Positions 1-10,164 of a DNA stretch of 64,000 nt are shown one piece after another. The notes below the pieces were generated by a model. The model saw nothing but the letters and a program-made list of their open reading frames with translations, did no database searches and was not told where the DNA came from. How positions within the stretch are numbered: the first letter of the stretch is position 1; the number at the start of each line of letters is the position of its first letter. This stretch comes from Capra hircus (lineage: Eukaryota; Chordata; Mammalia; Artiodactyla; Bovidae): positions 32,235,022 through 32,299,021 of the forward strand of contig NC_030824.1 of assembly GCF_001704415.2 (NCBI RefSeq), written 5' to 3'. A program made the position numbers and the translations under genes.

Positions 1-266
1 CTGGTGCTAAAGCTGAAACTCCAATACTGGCCACATGATGAGAAGAACTGATTCATTGGAAAAGACCCTGATGCTGGGAAAGACTGAAGGTGGGAGGAGA
101 AGGGTATGACAGAGGATGAGATAGTTGGATGGTATCACCTAATTGGTGGACATGAGTTTGAGCAAGCTCTGGGAGACTGTGAAGGACAGAGAAGCCTGGT
201 GTGCAACGGACCATGGGGTTTCAAAGAGTTGGACATGACCGAGTGACTGAATTGAACTGAACTGAG
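1..266 (+). mobile_element. BovB (RTE-clade LINE) 3' end, cut by left window edge
   Basis: The sequence matches the last part of BovB read in sense. It encodes decayed remnants of the C-terminal region (the GGRRRG and RMRWLDGI stretches seen in other copies here) and ends in the typical GAACT-rich 3' end around 245-266. The left part lies outside the window, so truncation cannot be judged. BovB encodes an AP-type endonuclease plus reverse transcriptase and moves by target-primed reverse transcription. This copy has no coding capacity. Confidence 0.93.
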
Positions 267-1684
267 ATGTGGAAGCCTGTAATGATAGGAGAAGTTAGGA
301 GATTCATTTTAGGTACATTGGGTTTGCAATATATGTTATCATCAGAAGGAAAATGGTTAATGGAGATCTGTGGATTCTAGTTTGGAGATTAGGACAAGTC
401 CAGTCTGGAGATATCAATTCATCAATCATGAGCAGAGTAATGTTATGTAAAGCCAAAGAACTGGATCAGTTCACCAAAGGAGTAGATATAGGCTGAAAAT
501 AACAGAGCCATCCTGAAGCTCTTCAAGAGAAAGAGACCAGGCAGATGAGGAATAGCCAGTAAGTCTAAGAAATTTTAGCCAGCGAGGCAGAGGAAAATCC
601 ACAAGAGTGGTTCTGAGGAGCCAAGAGAAGAAAGCATTTCTGGAAGGGAGAGATCTGTTTTGTTAGAGGTTACTGACAAGTCAGGTGGGATGCTTACAGG
701 ACACTGACCTTGGATTTGGAAATGCAGAGTTGCTAGTATTTGTGACAACAGCATTTTTGCAGTCTTCAATGAAAGAAACCTGATTCAAGTAGATTCAAAA
801 TCAAATGGGAGGAGAGGAAAAGATGGTGAGGAGCTCAGGCAGCTCCTCTGAGAAGTTTTGTTCTGTAAAGAGGGGCAGAAAAATGGATAAGTAGCTATAA
901 GAAAATGTAGGGTCAAGAAGAAGCTCTTTAAATGTGAGTTAATAGAATATTTCTAGGTGCTTTCATACTTACTATTTTGCATTTTCCTCATTGAAATAAA
1001 AAGTAAAGTTACTGTCTTAGAGTAAATACAGGGGATGCATTTTGGATATTTGAGGAGAAGAATTAAAAAGTAAATAAACTAGGAAAATATATAGATCATT
1101 CAGAATGATGTTGACCAGAACGGAAACTAATGCCAGTTATGAGAGAATAGAGGTGAAGAACAGTTTTGGGAATCACCTCTACATCTCCATGTTCTTTTTT
1201 TTTTTTTCAGTTTATCTTTTTTATCCTTTTTTTTTCCCCCCTGTCACTACATAACAAGTGTGGGAGCTCATTGTATCATCTCAGGCTGCTTTGACAGATA
1301 CAAGGGATATTTCAGATTATAAAATAAGTCTTTAAGTAATATTCGAAGTGACTATATACTCTGATAACCTCCTAAGTCTTAAAAAGAATTTATTGACCAC
1401 ACCTGGGGACTTTTCCTTTCCTTGTTCGCATTGCTGTATGCCACCCATGCGTTATTTGACTCTTGCAGGATTTCTGCAGCCTTTGTCTCAGCCCAGGCCC
1501 CTGACATCTGCTCCAGGTTGTACATTTTATATTCTGTTTTTAGACGATTCTTTTCTCCAGATCTCCTTTGCCTGAACCTTACTTTGTGCCCTCATTATCT
1601 TTCATCTGACTATGGTATTTTCTTCCTGAAAATGCTCACTGCTTCTCATTTTTACATGCTGGCAGTCAATCCTCATGCTATTCT
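267..1684. other. Unassigned AT-rich sequence
   Basis: No coding region or repeat family recognised with confidence. There is a T-rich low-complexity patch around 1190-1240. Short open frames at 575-769 (minus) and 1348-1694 (plus) have no recognisable domain and no matching splice or promoter context; I treat them as chance frames. Confidence 0.5.
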
Positions 1685-1905
1685 TTTTTCTTGAGGTATA
1701 GTTGATTTACAGTGTTGTCTTAATTTCAGAAGTACAACAAAGTGATTCAGTTGCACAGACATATATATGTACTTTTTCAGATGATTTTCCCTTATAGCTT
1801 ATTACAAACATTGAGTAGAGTTCTTTGTGCTATATAGTAACTTATTGTTATTTACATATTTTATATATAGTAGTGTGTATGTGTTAATCCAAGCAATACT
1901 ATTTT
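1685..1905 (-). mobile_element. L1 3'-end fragment, antisense
   Basis: Reads as the reverse complement of an artiodactyl L1 3' UTR: the GATTTACA..TGTTG block, AAAGTGATTCAG, the TTTTTCAGAT block and TATATAGTAGTGTG occur in consensus order. It is 5'-truncated, as usual for L1. A second, similar 3' end follows within 65 bp, so these are two separate insertions or a duplication. Confidence 0.85.
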
Positions 1906-1968
1906 GAAACAGTACTAATCATGCTTATTTCTGGCTTAAAAACCTGTAGTAGACTATAGGGCCATTAT

Positions 1969-2505
1969 GATAAATTTTATTTATTTAAAAATGTTATTGG
2001 TATAGCTGATTTGCAATGTTGTATTAGTGTCTGCTATACAGCAAAGTGAATCAGTTATGCATATGCATGTATCTACTCTTGTTTTAGATTTTTTTCCCAT
2101 AAAAGGCATTACAGAATATTGAGTAAAGTTGCCTGTGTTATATAGTAGGTCCTTATTAGTTATCTATTTTATATCTAGTAGTGTGTATATGTCAATCCCA
2201 GTCTACTAATTTATTCTTCCCCTTCTTACCTTCTGGTAACCATAAGTTTGTTTTCTACATCTGTGATTCTATTTCTGTTTTGTAGACATGTTTATTTGCA
2301 CCCTTTTCTAGATTCCACATATTAATGGTGTCATATGACATTTGTCTTTCTTTGACTTATTTCACTCAGTATGACAATCCCTAGGTCCATCCATGTTGCT
2401 GCAAATGGCATTATTTCACTCCTTTTTATGGTTAATATTCCATTGTATATATGCGTATATAACATATATTCTTTATCCATTCATCTGTAATAAATATAAA
2501 TTTCA
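1969..2505 (-). mobile_element. L1 3' UTR and ORF2 end, antisense
   Basis: A longer antisense L1 tail of the same type as the neighbouring fragment. It carries the 3' UTR blocks, then CCATAAGTTTGTTTTCTA, then the reverse complement of the end of ORF2 (GGTCCATCCATGTTGCTGCA, ATTCCATTGTATATAT, TTTATCCATTCATCTG). It stops near 2505, where the element was 5'-truncated. No coding capacity. Confidence 0.88.
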
Positions 2506-3300
2506 CAAGCTCGGCTGATCTTTCTGGTCTCTTTCTTAGATTACATACTTCCTTACTGTGTTCCTTGTTCATCACAGACCTCCTGCTCTTTCCCAAATGT
2601 ACCGTGCTCTTTGAGCCTTCCACCAGATGTATATGGATTTCTATGCCCTGTCCATCTAGAGAAGAATAGACCAATAGCTCTAACTCAAGCATGTCCTCCA
2701 GGATGAAATCTGCCTCCATTTTTTTATGTGGGCAGTTACCAGTTCCCTCATCTATGCTTCCTTCTCTTCTGTAGAACTTTGTCTCATTAAAGCATGATTT
2801 TGACTTACTGTTATATCCCTCACGTCTAGAACTATTCTTGGCTAAGTAGATGCACAAAAAATACCAGATAAATAAGCACCTTAAGCTGTATGGCAGGATC
2901 TGGAGCATGGCAAGCATTTAAAAGTGGCTATTGGATGGTTCTCACTGCTTCTAAATATTTTGCTGACTTTAAATGCCTCTTTTCCTTTCTCATATGGATC
3001 CACCACAAAGACTTTAATTGAGGCAAGATGACTCATACAACTCAAATGTGAGGACCACAGTATCTTGTTTGTGAATAGCCAATATTTTTCCCTTGGCAAC
3101 ACAGATGTAGAGTTGGCCCTACTTGCACTTCTCCTCTGATAGGGCCTCATTAATTTTTTGGCATGACTGAAGATTTATTCAAAAATAAACTAGCTTCAGT
3201 TTATAAAAGAAAACCCAATTTATAAATGAGTTACAGGTAGCCAAAATAGATTAGAATGATTGAAAATCTCCCATACAATCTCATCTAATCCACCTGCACT
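2506..3300. other. Unassigned sequence, possible ancient repeat remnant
   Basis: No confident assignment. Minus-strand open frames of 161 and 89 codons (2432-2917, 2881-3150) overlap each other and the antisense L1 tail, show no known domain and look like chance frames. The stretch around 2570-2770 has the pyrimidine-rich flavour of old L2 3' regions, but the match is too weak to call. Confidence 0.4.

Positions 3301-3342
<42 letters not shown>
3301..3342. repeat. (TG)n microsatellite
   Basis: A TG dinucleotide run with one TATA interruption near its start; positions 3311-3342 are 16 uninterrupted TG units. Such tracts are commonly length-polymorphic. The minus-strand frame reading through it as a His-Thr repeat is an artefact. 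Confidence 0.97.
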
Positions 3343-3347
<5 letters not shown>

Positions 3348-3370
3348 ATGGCATCAAGCATGTAAAAATA

Positions 3371-3582
3371 AAGTGAAGTGAAGTGAAGTGGCTCAGTCGT
3401 GTCTGAGTCTTTGCGACCCCACAGACTGTAGCCTACCAGGCTCCTCCATCCATGGGATTTTCCAGGCAAGAGTATTAGAGTGGGTTGCCATTTCCTTTTA
3501 CAGAGGATCTTCCTGACTCAGGGATCGAACCTGGGTCTCCCGCATTGTAGACAGGCGCTTTACCGTCTGAATCACCAGGGAA
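3371..3582 (-). mobile_element. Bov-tA SINE, antisense
   Basis: Reverse complement of a Bov-tA element. From left to right: the GAAGTGAAGTGAAGTG 3' tail, CAGTCGTGTCTGAGTCTTTGCGA, the TCCATGGGATTTTCCAGG block, and the tRNA-like head ending in CTGAATCACCAGGGAAG. The head retains the B-box-like GATCGAACC. Bov-tA is a tRNA-derived head joined to a BovB-related tail and is understood to be mobilised by BovB proteins. Confidence 0.93.
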
Positions 3583-4250
3583 GAAAAACAAAACTTGGTA
3601 AAAATTTTTAAAAGGTAATTGTGCCATTGGCCCACACAAAGAGTAATGGACACAGATTTCCCACCTCTGTGATCTTACACCCTAGTTTCTAGAGTATGGC
3701 CTTCTAAAAAGCTTGGCCTCTTCTCTCTCAGTTTGGCCATAAATAGCAACACATATGGTTGAAAGTTAGTGCTTTTTGATGAATTAGCATATTGTTTGAA
3801 CAAAAATTTTAGGCTCTATTCTAATAATTTCTTTCAGTTGGAAAGCATGGTATTATTTATAAATTATTCTTATTAAAAATAATAAAGTATAGTTTATAGC
3901 AGAAGGGGCTAGTAAATGTATTTACAGGGATATTTTGTTGTGCAAACCAAAAAAATAATGAGACTGAACTTTCATTGTTTCAGTGAGCCACCTTTCCAAA
4001 ACTGACAGCCTTGTCAAGATTCAAGTTTTCTAGGTATAAAAATAGAATACCACATCTCTAATCCTAAACCCATGCAAGAGAGCAATAGATTAGCCCACCA
4101 CAGTTATTCTTTATTTACTTTTAATATTTATATATATTTTTTATATTCTTATCTCAAGAAATTGGGGCTCACTGTTCTCTGACAAAATGTAGTGACAATG
4201 GTGTTAGCAGAAGTGAAAAGATTATAATGAATGATTTATTTTAAACAAAA
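3583..4250. other. Unassigned AT-rich sequence
   Basis: No coding region or recognisable repeat. It contains AT-rich stretches (for example 3840-3900 and 4100-4150) and no long open frame. Confidence 0.5.
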
Positions 4251-4510
4251 GTATTTATTTACCTCTTTACTCTTGGCTGTGCTCGGTCTTCATTGCTGCA
4301 CTCACTTTCTCTAGTTTTGGCGAGCAGGGGCTACTTTCTGGCTGAGCTGCATGGGCGTCTCATTGTGCTAGCTTCTCTTGTTGTGGAACACAGACCCCAG
4401 GGCACTTGGGCTTTAGTAGTTGTGGTTCCTGGGCTCTAGAGTGTGGGCTCAGTAGTAGCAGCACACAGCTTTGGCTGTTCTGCAGCATGCAGGTATCTTC
4501 TCAGACAGGG
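4251..4510 (-). mobile_element. CHR-1-type SINE body, antisense, head missing
   Basis: Matches the reverse complement of the cetartiodactyl CHR SINE body: GGCTGTGC, TTTCTCTAGTT, the TTCTCTTGTTGTGGAAC block, GTAGTTGTGG, GGGCTCTAGAG and GCATGCAGGTATCTTC. The tRNA-derived head, expected at the right end, is absent, and the sequence runs straight into BovB at about 4511. The left end is the SINE tail. Confidence 0.85.
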
Positions 4511-5182
4511 ACCCTTTAGGATGGACTGATTGGATCTCCTTGTAGTCCAGGGGACTCTCAAGAGTTTTCTTCAACACCACAGTTCAAAGGCATTAGCTCT
4601 TCCGTGCTCAGGTTTCTTTATAGTCCAACTCACATCCATACATGACCACTGGAAAAACCATAGGTTTGACTAGATGGACCTTTGTTGGCAAAGTAATGTC
4701 TCTGCGTTTTAATATGCTGTCCAGGGTGGTCATAACTTTTCTTCCAAGGAGTAAGCATCTTTTAATTTCATGGCTGCAGTCACAATCTGCAGTGATTTTG
4801 GAGTCCAAAAAAATAAAGTCTCTCACTGTTTCCATTGTTTCCACATCTATTTGCCAAGAAGTGATGGGACTGGAAGCGATGATATTGGTTTTTTGAACGT
4901 TGAGTTTTAAGCCAGGTTTTTCACTCTCCTCTTTCCCTTTCATCAAGAGACTCTTTAGTTCCTCTTTGCTTTTTGCCATAAGGGTGAGGTCATTTGCATA
5001 TCTGAGGTTGTTGATATTTCTCCCAGCAATCTTAATTCCAGCTTGTGTTTCATTTAGTCTGGCATTTCACATGATGTACTCTGCATAGAAGTTAAATAAG
5101 CAGGGTGATAATATACAGCCTTTCCAAATATACTCCTTTCCCAATTTGGAACCAACCCATTGTTCTATGTCTGGTTCTAACA
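4511..5182 (-). mobile_element. BovB internal fragment, antisense, 3' end missing
   Basis: Antisense BovB covering the reverse transcriptase C-terminal half. On the minus strand it encodes fragments such as AKSKEELKSLLMKGKEESEKPGLKLNVQKTN and KITADCDCSHEIKRCLLLGRKVMT (4608-4979). Its 3' end, which should carry the GGRRRG-coding part and the GAACT tail, is missing at the CHR junction, which simple 5' truncation cannot explain. Its right end stops within the reverse transcriptase region, where a second BovB begins. Confidence 0.9.
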
Positions 5183-5832
5183 TTCAGTTCAGTTCAGTTC
5201 AGTCACTCAGTCATGTCTGACTCTTTGCGACCCCATGCATGCCAGGCCTCCCTGTTCAATACCAACTCCCGGAGTTCACTCAAACTCAAGTCCATTGAGT
5301 CGGTGATGCCATCCAGCCATCTCATCCTCTGTCGTCCCCTTCTCCTCCTGCCCCCAATCCCTCCCAGCATCAGAGTATTTTCCAATGAGTCAACTCTTCT
5401 CAAGAGATGGCCAAAGTACTGGAGTTTCAGCTTTAGCATCAGTCCTTCCAAAGAAATCCCAGGGCTGATCTCCTTTAGGATGAACTGGTTGGATCTCCTT
5501 GCAGTCCAAGGGACTCTCAAGAGTCTTCTTCAACACCATAGTTCAAAAGCATCAATTCTTCGGCACTCAGCCTTCTTCACAGTCCAACTCTCACATCCAT
5601 ACATGACCACTGGAAAAATCATAGCCTTGACTAGATGGACCTTTGTTGGCAAAGCAATGTCTCTGCTTTTGAATATGCTATCTAGGTTGGTCATAAATTT
5701 TCTTCCAAGGAGTAAGTGTCTTTTAATTTCATGGCTGCAGTCACCATCTGCAGTGATTTTGGAGCCCTCCCAAAATAAAATCTGACACTGTTTCCACTAC
5801 TTCCTCATCTATTTCCCATAAAGTGATGGCAC
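5183..5832 (-). mobile_element. BovB 3' part, antisense, abutting another BovB
   Basis: Begins with the reverse complement of the BovB 3' end (repeated TTCAG units at 5184-5203) and runs through the C-terminal coding region to about 5832, where it is 5'-truncated. The minus-strand frame 5203-5520 encodes the conserved MRVPWTARRSNQ and GGIGGRRRRGRQRMRWLDGI segments. It follows the previous BovB in the same orientation with almost no spacer. Confidence 0.93.
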
Positions 5833-5866
5833 ATTATTACTAAGTAAATCTAAGTAGTTTAACATT

Positions 5867-6086
5867 GATCTTCCAAGATGGTGCAATGGTAAAAAATCCA
5901 TCTGCCAATGTGGGAGTTGCAAGAGATGCAGATTAGATCCTTGTGTTTGGAAGGTCACCTGGAGTAGGAAATGGCATCCTGCTCCAGTACTCTTACTGGA
6001 AAATTCCATGGACAGAGCAGCCTGGTGAGTTACAGTCCATGGGATCCCAGAGTCAGACATGACTAAGTGACTGAGCACACACACAT
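5867..6086 (+). mobile_element. Bov-tA SINE
   Basis: Diverged sense Bov-tA: tRNA-like head (CTTCCAAGATGGTGCAATGG), the GAAATGGCATCC..CTCCAGTACTCTT block, and the tail with GAGTCAGACATGACTAAGTGACTGAG, closing in ACACACACA. Many substitutions indicate an older copy. Confidence 0.92.
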
Positions 6087-6520
6087 AGTTTACATTCGGT
6101 TTCACCCTTTGTGTTGCAGATTCTATGAATTTTCACAAATGTATAATGCCATGTATGCATCAGTATAGTATCATGTAGAATATTTTCATTGCCCTAAAGG
6201 TATCCTCTGCTCAATCATTTTATCCCATGCTCTCCTCAGACCTCAGCCAACAACTAATCTTTTTATTGTCTCTGTAGGCTTCCCTGGTGTCTCAGACAGT
6301 GAAGAATCTGCCTGCAGTGCAGGAGACTCGGGTTCCATACCTGGATTAGAAAGAACCCCTGGAGGAGGACATGGCAACCCACTCCAGTATTCTTGCCTGG
6401 AGAATCACCATGAACAGAGGAGCCTGGCAGTCTACAGGCCATGAGGCCATAAGGCCATAAAGAGTCGGACATGACTAGATGATTAAGCCAAGCAGAACAT
6501 AGTCTTGCCTTTTCCAAAGT
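6087..6520 (-). mobile_element. Old L1 fragment, antisense, split by a Bov-tA
   Basis: 6087-6277 and roughly 6497-6520 are one antisense L1 piece: TTTACATTCGGTTTC, ACAAATGTATAATG, TAGTATCATGTAGAATA and CTTTTTATTGTCTCTGTAG, continuing after the SINE as TAGTCTTGCCTTTTCC. The same L1 family segment occurs at 60.3-60.6 kb. No coding capacity. Confidence 0.75.
6278..6494 (+). mobile_element. Bov-tA SINE
   Basis: Sense Bov-tA with a recognisable head (GCTTCCCTGGTGTCTCAGAC), the AGGAGGACATGGCAACCCAC block and a tail with GAGTCGGACATGACT. It contains a short internal duplication (GGCCATAAGGCCATAA near 6447) and interrupts an old antisense L1. Confidence 0.94.
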
Positions 6521-7207
6521 GACTTGATTTTTACCAAAGTGTGTGATGGAGTTGCTTGAAGGACACAATTTTTCTTTGGTTTATTTCAAATACCAGATTT
6601 TTTTTTTTAATGACAAAACCTGCTCATTTAAAATTGAGTTTTAAGTGCTCCATTCCTGATTGGAATGTTTAAAGGGGATCTATTTATTGCTGCTGTCCAC
6701 CAGAAGTTACCCAGTAATTACTTGGCATCTTACATTATCAGTTAAAACTTAATACTTTCACAGCAAAATGGTTCATTCTATCACTGTCAATAAAATGCTA
6801 CATGTATGCTGATGTTATGGGTTTAATTTTTCACTGATGAATTTAAGAAACATCTTAAAGAATTGAATATAATCCCTGGGTTGGGAAGATCCCCTGGTGA
6901 AGAGAATGACAATTCCTTCTCAATCCTATCCGTATTGGAAAAACTGAAGAAGTATGCTCAAGGTATGGCCAAATGACTATTTGATGATGACCTCTATATG
7001 GGCGTGAACCTGGACAGCCATTTCAATAGAAGTCAGGCCACTGATCTTCAAGACAAGGGGGAATGACTTCCCCAAGGTGATTCAGAGATAATCAGGGTTG
7101 CCTCAAGCCAAAGAAGATTATTCTTGAATTTTAAGTTTTAATGTTGATTGCTCTAGGTTTTAGGCCCACAAGGGACTCATTATCCCTTTATTATTCTTTT
7201 CTGGAAA
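6521..7207. other. Unassigned sequence
   Basis: No gene or repeat confidently recognised. A short stretch at 6875-6915 (TCCCTGGGTTGGGAAGATCC) looks like a relic of a Bov-tA centre but is too short and isolated to call. Confidence 0.45.
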
Positions 7208-7445
7208 AAAATGCTTGTTATTTATTTTATTTTATTAGAATAAAGTTGATTTACAAGGTTATATTAGTTTCAGCTGTACAACAAAGTGATTCAGTTATAT
7301 ATAGATATTAATTCTTTTTCAGATTTTTCCCATATAGGTTACTATAGATTAGTGAGTAGAGTTCCCAGTGATATAGAGTAGGTCCTTGTTGGTTGTCTAT
7401 TTTATAAATAGTAGTGTATGTATGTTAATCCCAAGCTATTTTCCT
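7208..7445 (-). mobile_element. L1 3'-end fragment, antisense
   Basis: Reverse complement of an artiodactyl L1 3' UTR: AAAGTTGATTTACAAGG, ACAACAAAGTGATTCAG, TTTTTCAGATTTTTCCCAT, GTAGGTCCTTGTTGGTTG and TAGTAGTGTATG in order. Heavily 5'-truncated, about 240 bp. Confidence 0.88.
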
Positions 7446-8010
7446 ATTTCTGTGTTTTGAATTAGAAGTGTCTGTCCTATGCCTCTCTGACCATTTTATT
7501 TTGGAAGCATGTGACTTGTTGATTTTCACAGACTCACAGCTGGAGAGGAATTTTGCCTCAGGATGAATCCTCTTTGGTATTATGTTACAACAGCCCAAAT
7601 GGACTAAGACAGTGATGATGCCAAAACCTTTCAGTCCTGACTTCCCACTACAGCTGCTCTCAAAAGCCCCTTTGTCACTCTGCTCATTCAAGTCACCATT
7701 GTCTCACATTTATTTTACAGACATTGTTTTAAAATTGGCCTCTTTATGAAACTATTGCCCCTCTTCAGCTTTGTCCATATGTGGTCGCATCCTTAAAAGT
7801 ATAAATTAGTGACATTTCCTACCCCTTAAAACCTTTCAATGGCTTCCCATTGCAATTAACATAAACATGTTCATAATTCTGAGCTGACTCCCACCTAATA
7901 CAGCAGCCTCAGCCGGCATCGTTTTTGTCTTCTTCAACCACATGACTCTTCATTCACTGGATCACACTGTTTTGCTCTTTCACATTCAAGATCTTTATGT
8001 GCTGCTATGT
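7446..8010. other. Unassigned, with small ancient repeat remnants
   Basis: Positions 7571-7612 (GGTATTATGTTACAACAGCCC..GGACTAAGACA) match the 3' end of a mammalian MaLR-type LTR in sense. Positions about 7825-7990 (AAACCTTTCAATGGCTTCCC and following) resemble the 3' half of an L2 LINE. Both are short and eroded. No coding region is seen. Confidence 0.5.
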
Positions 8011-8021
8011 AAGTATACAAA

Positions 8022-8245
8022 ACTTCCCAGGTTACGCTAGTGGTAAAGAATCTGTCTGCCAATGCAGGAGATGTAACAGACTTGGGTTCCATCCCTGGGT
8101 CAGGAAGATCCCCTGGAGGAGGACACAGCACCCCACTCCAGTACTGCTGCCTGGAGAAACCCATGGATGGAAGATGCAGGCGGACTATAGTTCATGGCAT
8201 CACAAAGAGTTGGACACTACTGAGCAACTTAGCACACACACACTT
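8022..8245 (+). mobile_element. Bov-tA SINE with target-site duplication
   Basis: A full sense Bov-tA (head CTTCCCAGGTTACGCTAGTGG, body, tail GTTGGACACTACTGAGCAACTTAGCACACACACA). It is flanked by an 11-bp direct repeat differing at one base: AAGTATACAAA at 8011-8021 and AAGTGTACAAA at 8246-8256, the signature of target-primed insertion. Confidence 0.95.
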
Positions 8246-8332
8246 AAGTGTACAAAGCTCTTCCCTTTCTCTTTCGTGACTCCCCACCCTGCATCTACAT
8301 AAAACTATAGATTTTTCAAATACTAATTCAAT

Positions 8333-8344
8333 AGTTGTTTCCAG
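8333..8344 (+). repeat. Target-site duplication, left copy
   Basis: AGTTGTTTCCAG, repeated exactly at 8621-8632, flanks the Bov-A2 at 8345-8620. Confidence 0.9.
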
Positions 8345-8620
8345 TGGAGAAGGCGATGGGACCCCACTCCAGTGCTCTTGCCTGGAAAATCCCATGGATG
8401 GAGGAGCCTGGTGGGCTGCAGTCCATGGGGTCGCCAAGAGTCGGACACGACTGAGCGACTGCACTTTCACTTTTCACTTTCATGCACTGGAGAAGGAAAT
8501 GGCAACCCACTCCAGTGTTCTTGCCTGGAGAATTCCAGGGATGGGGGAGCCTGGTGGGCTGCCGTCTCTGGGGTCGCCCAGAGTTGGACATGACTAAAGC
8601 GACTTAGCAGCAGTAGCAGC
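8345..8620 (+). mobile_element. Bov-A2 dimeric SINE, recent-looking
   Basis: Two Bov-A units in tandem (about 8345-8480 and 8488-8600), joined by the TTTCACTTTTCACTTTCATGCA linker and ending in GACTTAGCAGCAGTAGCAGC. Both units keep consensus sequence closely and the flanking 12-bp duplication is perfect, so this looks like one of the youngest SINE insertions here. Bov-A2 lacks a tRNA head. Open frames across it on both strands are artefacts. Confidence 0.96.
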
Positions 8621-8632
8621 AGTTGTTTCCAG
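8621..8632 (+). repeat. Target-site duplication, right copy
   Basis: AGTTGTTTCCAG, identical to 8333-8344. Confidence 0.9.
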
Positions 8633-8659
8633 GGAAAAATAACATAATCAATGATATTC

Positions 8660-8892
8660 TCTTGTTACATAATGTTATTGGTATAGTTACTTTAAAATGT
8701 TGTGTTGGTTTCTACTGACAGAAAAGTGAATCGCTATGTGTATACATATATGCCCTGTTTTTTGCATTTCTCTTCATATTTGGGTCACCACAGAGCACTG
8801 AAAAGAGTTCCCTGTGCTATACAATATGTTTTCATTAGTTATCTGTTTTATCATACATAGTGGTGCATATATGTCAATCCTAATCTCCCATT
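8660..8892 (-). mobile_element. L1 3'-end fragment, antisense
   Basis: Diverged antisense L1 3' UTR: GTTATTGGTATAG, AAATGTTGTGTTGGTTTC, AAAGTGAATCGCTATG, GAGTTCCCTGTGCTATACA and ATAGTGGTGCATATATGTCA in consensus order. No coding content. Confidence 0.85.
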
Positions 8893-9044
8893 TCATTTTT
8901 GTAATTATGTATTTATTTTTACTAATTTGATTAATTTTTTCTATATTGAAGCATAAATTTCATGCAGACTGGAATTATATTTGTTTGTGAGGTTTGAATT
9001 TGAGTTCAAAACCAAATTTAGTAGGAACAAAATAATGCCATTTT

Positions 9045-10075
9045 TAGTGACATGAATGGATTTAGAGATTGCCTACAGAGGGGATGTCAGAAAGATAAAG
9101 AGAACTATCATACAATATTACTTATACATGGATTCTAGAAAAGTGGTTCAGATGAACTAATTTGCAAAACAGAAATAGAGTCACAAGTTAGAAAACAAAC
9201 TTTTGAGAAGGGATAAATTGGGAGAGATAAGTTGGGAGACTGAGACTGACATATACACTACTACTAAATTGTTCTTCAGTTGCTGTCAGTCTGATTCTTT
9301 GCAACCCCATGGACTACAGCATATCAGGTATCCCTGTCCTTCACTATAAATCAGAGTTTGTTCAAATTCATGTCCATTGAGTTGGTGATGCTATATAACC
9401 ATCTCATCTTCTGCCACCCCCTTCTCCTTTTGCCATCAATCTTTCCCAACATCAGGGTCTCTTCCAATGAGTTGACTCTTTACATGAGATGGCCAAAGTA
9501 TTGGAACTTCAGCTTCAGTATCCAATGAATATTCAGGGTTGATTTCCTTTAGGATTGACTTGTTTGATCTCTATGCAGTCCAAGGGATTCTCAAGTCTTC
9601 TCCAGCACTACAGTTTAAAATAATCAATTGTTTGGTGCTCAGCCTTCTTTATTGTTCCACTACATGACTCCTTGAAAAACCATAGCTTTGACTAGACAGA
9701 CCTTTGTTGGCAAAGTGATACCTCTGCTTTTTAATATGCTATGTTTGTCATAACTTTCCTCCAAGGTGCAAACATCTTTTAATTTCATGGGTTCAGTCAC
9801 CTTCCATAGTGATTTTGGAGCCAAAGAAAATAAAATATGTCACTGGTTCCACTTTTCTCCCTTATATCATGTAAAATAGATAACTAAAGAGGACCTATTG
9901 TTTAGCACACGCAACTCTACTTAATTCTCTGTGGTGACCTAAATGGAAAGGAAATCTAAGAAAGTGTAGATATATATATGTATTTATATAACTGATTCAT
10001 TTTGCTGTATAGCAGAAACTAACACAGCATGGTAAAGCAAGTATATTCCAAGAAAAAATAAATAAACTTAGCAGA
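9045..10075 (+). mobile_element. L1 3' end, sense, split by a BovB
   Basis: Two halves of one sense L1 tail. 9045-9267 covers the end of ORF2 and start of the 3' UTR (GGATTCTAGAAAAGTGG, AACAGAAATAGAGTCACA, GAGACTGACATATACACTAC). 9861-10075 continues with AAAATAGATAACTAAAGAGG, GTGGTGACCTAAATGG, CAGAAACTAACACAGCAT and an A-rich end near 10060-10075. The middle is the antisense BovB at 9268-9860, which must be younger. Confidence 0.87.
9268..9860 (-). mobile_element. BovB 3' part, antisense, inside an L1
   Basis: Antisense BovB beginning near its 3' end (TTGTTCTTCAGTTGCTGTCAG) and ending near CACTGGTTCCACTTTTCTCCC, 5'-truncated. It has several small deletions relative to other copies here, for example around 9650-9680 and 9740-9750, so it is older. 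Coding frames are destroyed. Confidence 0.9.
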
Positions 10076-10164
10076 CTAATTACAATAAAGCAGGCAATAT
10101 ACATTTATTGGATAAATATTGGAGTGCATGATTGAATAAATCTCCAAGGTTCTGGAATAGGTAT
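10076..10164. other. Short unassigned spacer
   Basis: AT-rich sequence between the L1 3' end and the LTR. No gene or repeat recognised. Confidence 0.5.

Noticed and set aside
2432..2917. 161-codon minus-strand frame
   Set aside because: Overlaps an antisense L1 tail and unassigned sequence, no recognisable domain, no splice or promoter support.
5165..5210. Short direct repeats (CAGTT/TTCAG units) at many places, array-like
   Set aside because: These are the terminal repeats of BovB and Bov SINE 3' ends, not a CRISPR array; no spacers or fixed-length repeats.
5105..5785. 226-codon plus-strand frame
   Set aside because: It is the antisense shadow of BovB coding sequence; the same shadow recurs at 62911-63432 and 26590-27168.
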